Position numbers and translations under genes: made by a program
In this document: positions 26,695-29,312 of the stretch, piece by piece
How the letters are laid out: every line of letters begins with the position of its first letter
Position numbering within the stretch: the stretch's first letter is position 1
Notes under the pieces: generated by a model
What the model was told of the DNA's origin: nothing
Database searches by the model: none
What the model saw: only the letters and a program-made list of their open reading frames with translations
NCBI GenBank assembly: GCA_003533505.1
Contig: DQGD01000012.1
Coordinates: 31,010 to 60,321, forward strand
Reading direction: 5' to 3'
Source: Clostridiales bacterium
GTDB taxonomy: Bacteria; Bacillota; Clostridia; Christensenellales; Pumilibacteraceae
Length of the DNA stretch: 29,312 nt

Positions 26695-27212
26695 AGAACA
26701 TAGTACTTATAGGCATGATGGGCTCGGCGAAATCCACGACGGGCAAAATCCTCGCGAAAAAACTCAATCGCCCGTTCTTCGACGGCGACGACGTTTACGT
26801 TTCGGTGTACGGCGAAAAAATTTCCGACACGTTCGCCACCTCCGGCGAGGAAGAGTTTCGCAAGCGCGAAACGGAAATCGCTAAGCTTCTGGGCGCGCTC
26901 GACGGCGCGGTAGTAGCTTGCGGCGGCGGCGTGGTGCTCCGCGAGGAGAATATGACTGCGCTGAAAAGCAACGGCGTGATTGTCAGGCTCACCGCTTCGC
27001 CCGAAACGATTTATGAGCGCGTCAGCCGCAACGACCGCCGTCCGCTTTTGAAAGATGGCGGTTTGGAAAAGGTCAAGAGCATAATGGACGAGCGCGAACC
27101 GCTGTACCGCAAGTACGCGGATTTCACGATGGACAACACCTATTCGAGCCCGTCGCGCACCGCCGACCGCATAATTTTCCTGTGCAACAAAATGAACCTG
27201 TTAAAAAAGTAA
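26691..27212 (+). CDS. aroK: Shikimate kinase
   Basis: A 173-residue kinase that makes shikimate-3-phosphate. The start at 26691 (ATGA overlap with aroQ) gives MKNIVLIGMMGSAKST. FFDGDDV, SGEEEFRKRETE, ACGGGVVL (Walker-B-like GGG) and the lid NDRRPLLKD with DEREPLYRKYAD identify shikimate kinase. The P-loop is unusual: the glycine before the catalytic Lys14 is Ala13 (GSAK rather than GSGK). Confidence 0.9.
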   Translation: MKNIVLIGMMGSAKSTTGKILAKKLNRPFFDGDDVYVSVYGEKISDTFATSGEEEFRKRETEIAKLLGALDGAVVACGGGVVLREENMTALKSNGVIVRLTASPETIYERVSRNDRRPLLKDGGLEKVKSIMDEREPLYRKYADFTMDNTYSSPSRTADRIIFLCNKMNLLKK

Positions 27213-27250
27213 AACAGACATACATTAAATCACGAAACGGAGAGAGTAAA

Positions 27251-28735
27251 ATGGAATTGAAAGGACTGAAAAGCGGCACGGACGTGCGCGGCACCGCCGT
27301 GGAGGGCTACGGCTCAGAGGTGAACTTGGGCAAAGCGGAAGTACGCGCAATCGCCGACGCGTTTGCGGCGTGGCTTCGTCCGCGAGTCAAGGGTAACGTG
27401 GTTGCGGTGGGCGGCGACAGCAGGCTGAGCACCGCCGACATTAAGGCGATAGTAGCGGACGCGCTCACGGACGCCGGTTACGACGTCAAGGACTGCGGAC
27501 TGTGCTCCACGCCGTCGATGTTCATGACGACCAAGTTTCCCGAAATCGGCGCGTGCGCGGCAGTCATGGTCACCGCTTCGCATCACCCGGCGGAGAAGAA
27601 CGGACTTAAATTTTTCCTGCCGAGCGGCGGACTCGAGGGCGCGCAAATCAGCGAGATTATCGAGCTTGCCGAGCGCGGCGAAAAGCTGACGGGCAAGCAG
27701 AAGGGCAGCGTGGAAACGGGCGACTTCATGTGTTATTACTGCGACTTTTTGGTGAATAAGGTACGCGAAGCGACGGGCGAGGACAAGCCGCTCGTCGGCA
27801 TGAAAATAGTGGTGGACGCAGGCAACGGCGCAGGCGCGTTCTACCCCGAGCGCGTGCTAAAACCGCTCGGCGCCGACACGAGCGGAAGTCAGTTCCTCGA
27901 GCCCGACGGCAACTTCCCCAACCATATCCCAAACCCCGAGAATCCGCAGGCAATGGAATCGATTTCTGCGGCTACGGTGGCGGCAAAAGCCGACCTCGGC
28001 GTGATTTTCGACACCGACGTCGACAGAGCGGCAATCGTCGCTCCCGACGGCAGCGAAATCAACCGCAACTCGCTCATAGCGCTCATTTCCGCAATACTTC
28101 TTAAGGATGAAAAGGGCGCGACGATAGTCACCGACAGCGTGACGAGCGACGGACTCCGCGAGTTTATCGTTTCGCACGGCGGCAAGCATCACCGCTTCAA
28201 GCGCGGATATAAGAACGTAATCGACGAGGCAATCAGGCTGAACGGCGAGGGCGTGAACGCTCCGCTCGCAATCGAAACCAGCGGTCACGCCGCGCTGAGG
28301 GAAAACTACTTCCTCGACGACGGAGCCTACCTCGTCACGCGCATAATCATCGAAGCCGTGCGCATGAAAAAGGCAGGCAAGTCGCTGCTTTCGCTCATAT
28401 CCGACCTCCATACAGCCAAGGAATCGCTGGAAGTGCGCCTCTCGTTCTCAACGACCGATTGGAAAAATCTGGGTGCGTTCGTGATAGAGTCGCTTAAAAA
28501 GCTCAAAAAACCCGAGCTTATCGTCGCCCCCGACAACTACGAGGGCGTGCGCGTGTCCGTTCCGTCGCTGAAAGGCTGGTTTTTGGTGAGAATGTCCGTC
28601 CACGACCCCATTATGCCTATCAATATCGAATCGGATTTGACGGGCGGCGCGGTCAAAATCGCCGAACTTCTGTATTCCTTCCTTTCCGCCTTCGAGGGCT
28701 TGAACTGCGCTAACCTCGAAAAGGCAATCCGCTGA
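27251..28735 (+). CDS. Phosphomannomutase/phosphoglucomutase family enzyme
   Basis: A 494-residue alpha-D-phosphohexomutase. The start at 27251 is preferred because CGGAGAGAG precedes it; the frame is open back to 27182 inside aroK. The four-domain motifs are in order: GTDVRGTA near the N-terminus, the phosphoserine loop TASHHP with Ser110, the metal loop DTDVDRAAIV, the sugar-specificity loop ETSGHAA (usually EMSGH in mannose-using enzymes), and a phosphate-binding C-terminal domain with RVSVPSL. It interconverts hexose 1- and 6-phosphates, feeding cell-wall or exopolysaccharide sugars. It lies 38 bp after aroK, at the end of the operon, with no metabolic link to aromatic synthesis that I can see. 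Confidence 0.9.
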   Translation: MELKGLKSGTDVRGTAVEGYGSEVNLGKAEVRAIADAFAAWLRPRVKGNVVAVGGDSRLSTADIKAIVADALTDAGYDVKDCGLCSTPSMFMTTKFPEIGACAAVMVTASHHPAEKNGLKFFLPSGGLEGAQISEIIELAERGEKLTGKQKGSVETGDFMCYYCDFLVNKVREATGEDKPLVGMKIVVDAGNGAGAFYPERVLKPLGADTSGSQFLEPDGNFPNHIPNPENPQAMESISAATVAAKADLGVIFDTDVDRAAIVAPDGSEINRNSLIALISAILLKDEKGATIVTDSVTSDGLREFIVSHGGKHHRFKRGYKNVIDEAIRLNGEGVNAPLAIETSGHAALRENYFLDDGAYLVTRIIIEAVRMKKAGKSLLSLISDLHTAKESLEVRLSFSTTDWKNLGAFVIESLKKLKKPELIVAPDNYEGVRVSVPSLKGWFLVRMSVHDPIMPINIESDLTGGAVKIAELLYSFLSAFEGLNCANLEKAIR

Positions 28736-28822
28736 TAATATATAAGGATAGGGCGCGTTATATAATCGTCGTTCCGATAATAACGGAAAACCGAAAAACT
28801 TTCGGATAAGAATAAAATCCTT

Positions 28823-28928
28823 ATGTCATTCTGAGCGGAGCGACAGCGCAGCCGAAGAATCTAGCCGTAGGCGCATTTAATTATATTTTACGCTTTGCTA
28901 GATTCCTCGGCTTAGCTCGGAATGACAT
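28823..28928. repeat. Long palindromic repeat, complete copy 1
   Basis: Begins ATGTCATTCTGAGCGGAGCG and ends GCTCGGAATGACAT, with GAATCTAG and CTAGATTC arms and a central TAGGCGCATTTA spacer; the whole unit folds back on itself imperfectly. A second copy is at 29157-29265 and a half copy at 3440-3477. Bases 28736-28822 before it hold two small hairpins without T-runs. Confidence 0.85.
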
Positions 28929-28940
28929 ATAAGGTCAGTA

Positions 28941-29004
28941 ATCGCTCCATGCAGGGGATTCCACGAAACAGCCGAGTTTATCGCTCGGCTGTTTCTCTGA
29001 ATGA
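28941..29004 (-). repeat. REP-like unit with a 12-bp perfect hairpin
   Basis: GAAACAGCCGAG (28965-28976) pairs with CTCGGCTGTTTC (28984-28995). It is flanked by the shared ATCGCTCCATGCAGGGGATTC and TCTGAATGACG edges seen around other hairpin cores, in reverse orientation. Confidence 0.8.
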
Positions 29005-29067
29005 CGAGGTAAAACGGAGGCTGCGCGTCAGGTTTTTAAAATTGACCGTTCGCTGTTATTATAATCC

Positions 29068-29149
29068 TAACGCGCACTCTCCGTCTAAAACGTCATCCTG
29101 AGCGCGCGGCTTTCCGCGCGCGTGAGAAACCCTGCATGGAACGAATAAT
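29068..29149 (+). repeat. GTCATCCTGAG repeat unit with leader
   Basis: The leader ACGCGCACTCTCCGT is followed by a copy of the unit seen at 14667 and 14867, here with core GCGCGCGGCTTTCCGCGCGC. The same leader starts again at 29290 and runs off the window end, so the array continues with a period near 221 bp. Confidence 0.85.
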
Positions 29150-29156
29150 AATTCTA

Positions 29157-29265
29157 TTGTCATTCCGAGCAGAGCGGTAGCGCAGCCCCGAGAATCCGGG
29201 CGTAGGCGCATTTATTATAATTATTACGCTTCGCTAGATTCCCGGGGCTTCGCTCGGAATGACAT
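29157..29265. repeat. Long palindromic repeat, complete copy 2
   Basis: TGTCATTCCGAGCAGAGCGG ... CGCTCGGAATGACAT, related to 28823-28928 but with CCCGAGAATC/GATTCCCGGG arms in place of GAAGAATC/GATTCCTCGG. The arms differ from copy 1 in matching positions, which keeps pairing. Confidence 0.85.
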
Positions 29266-29312
29266 ATAAGGCAGGGTAATCAAACCACGAACGCGCACTC
29301 TCCGTCTAAAAC

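Overview
The window looks like chromosomal DNA of an uncultured, fairly GC-rich member of the Clostridia (Firmicutes). This rests on the Clostridia-style topoisomerase IV pair, a CwlD-type amidase, a Mn-riboswitch/mntP unit, a glycyl radical enzyme (anaerobic life) and strong sigma-A promoters of the TTGACA-17-TATAAT kind. The species cannot be fixed from sequence alone.

Layout. 1-2533: the 3' end of a radical-SAM activase followed by its glycyl radical enzyme. 2567-3413: promoter, manganese riboswitch with terminator, and mntP. 3414-4162: an intergenic array of hairpin repeats. 4163-6672 (minus strand): a membrane-anchored surface protein and murG. 6672-7698: a monoacylglycerol-lipase-like hydrolase with its own promoter. 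7880-12399: topoisomerase IV parE-parC, then an ABC-F ATPase (12456-14000). 14001-15280: about 1.3 kb without genes, holding a 275-nt three-way-junction fold and another repeat array. 15281-18271: a restriction-modification island with an XRE regulator, an EcoRI-family adenine methyltransferase and a DUF262-HNH nuclease. 18443-20757: an M1-type lipoprotein peptidase and a CwlD-like amidase. 20862-28735: one promoter followed by tyrA-aroC-aroB-aroA-aroE-aroQ-aroK and a phosphohexomutase. 28736-29312: a third repeat array running off the window.

The standout is the methyltransferase at 15700-17166. It carries twelve perfect AGAC units (16701-16748), followed by three tandem versions of the family's C-terminal tail, each in a different reading frame. 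All three frames leaving the repeat are open, and each ends in a different intact tail: n=3k+2 units gives tail 1 (stop at 16792), n=3k+1 gives tail 2 (stop at 16982), n=3k gives tail 3 (stop at 17166, the present state). Slippage of the repeat would therefore select among three methyltransferase proteoforms rather than switch a gene on and off. The nuclease start codon and Shine-Dalgarno lie inside tail 3, so only one state carries ribosomes up to the nuclease. Three matching operator boxes cover the methyltransferase promoter next to the divergent regulator.

The aro operon supplies the shikimate pathway from dehydroquinate synthase to chorismate and on to tyrosine via tyrA. Several genes overlap by 4 to 19 bases, implying translational coupling. 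DAHP synthase is not in the window.
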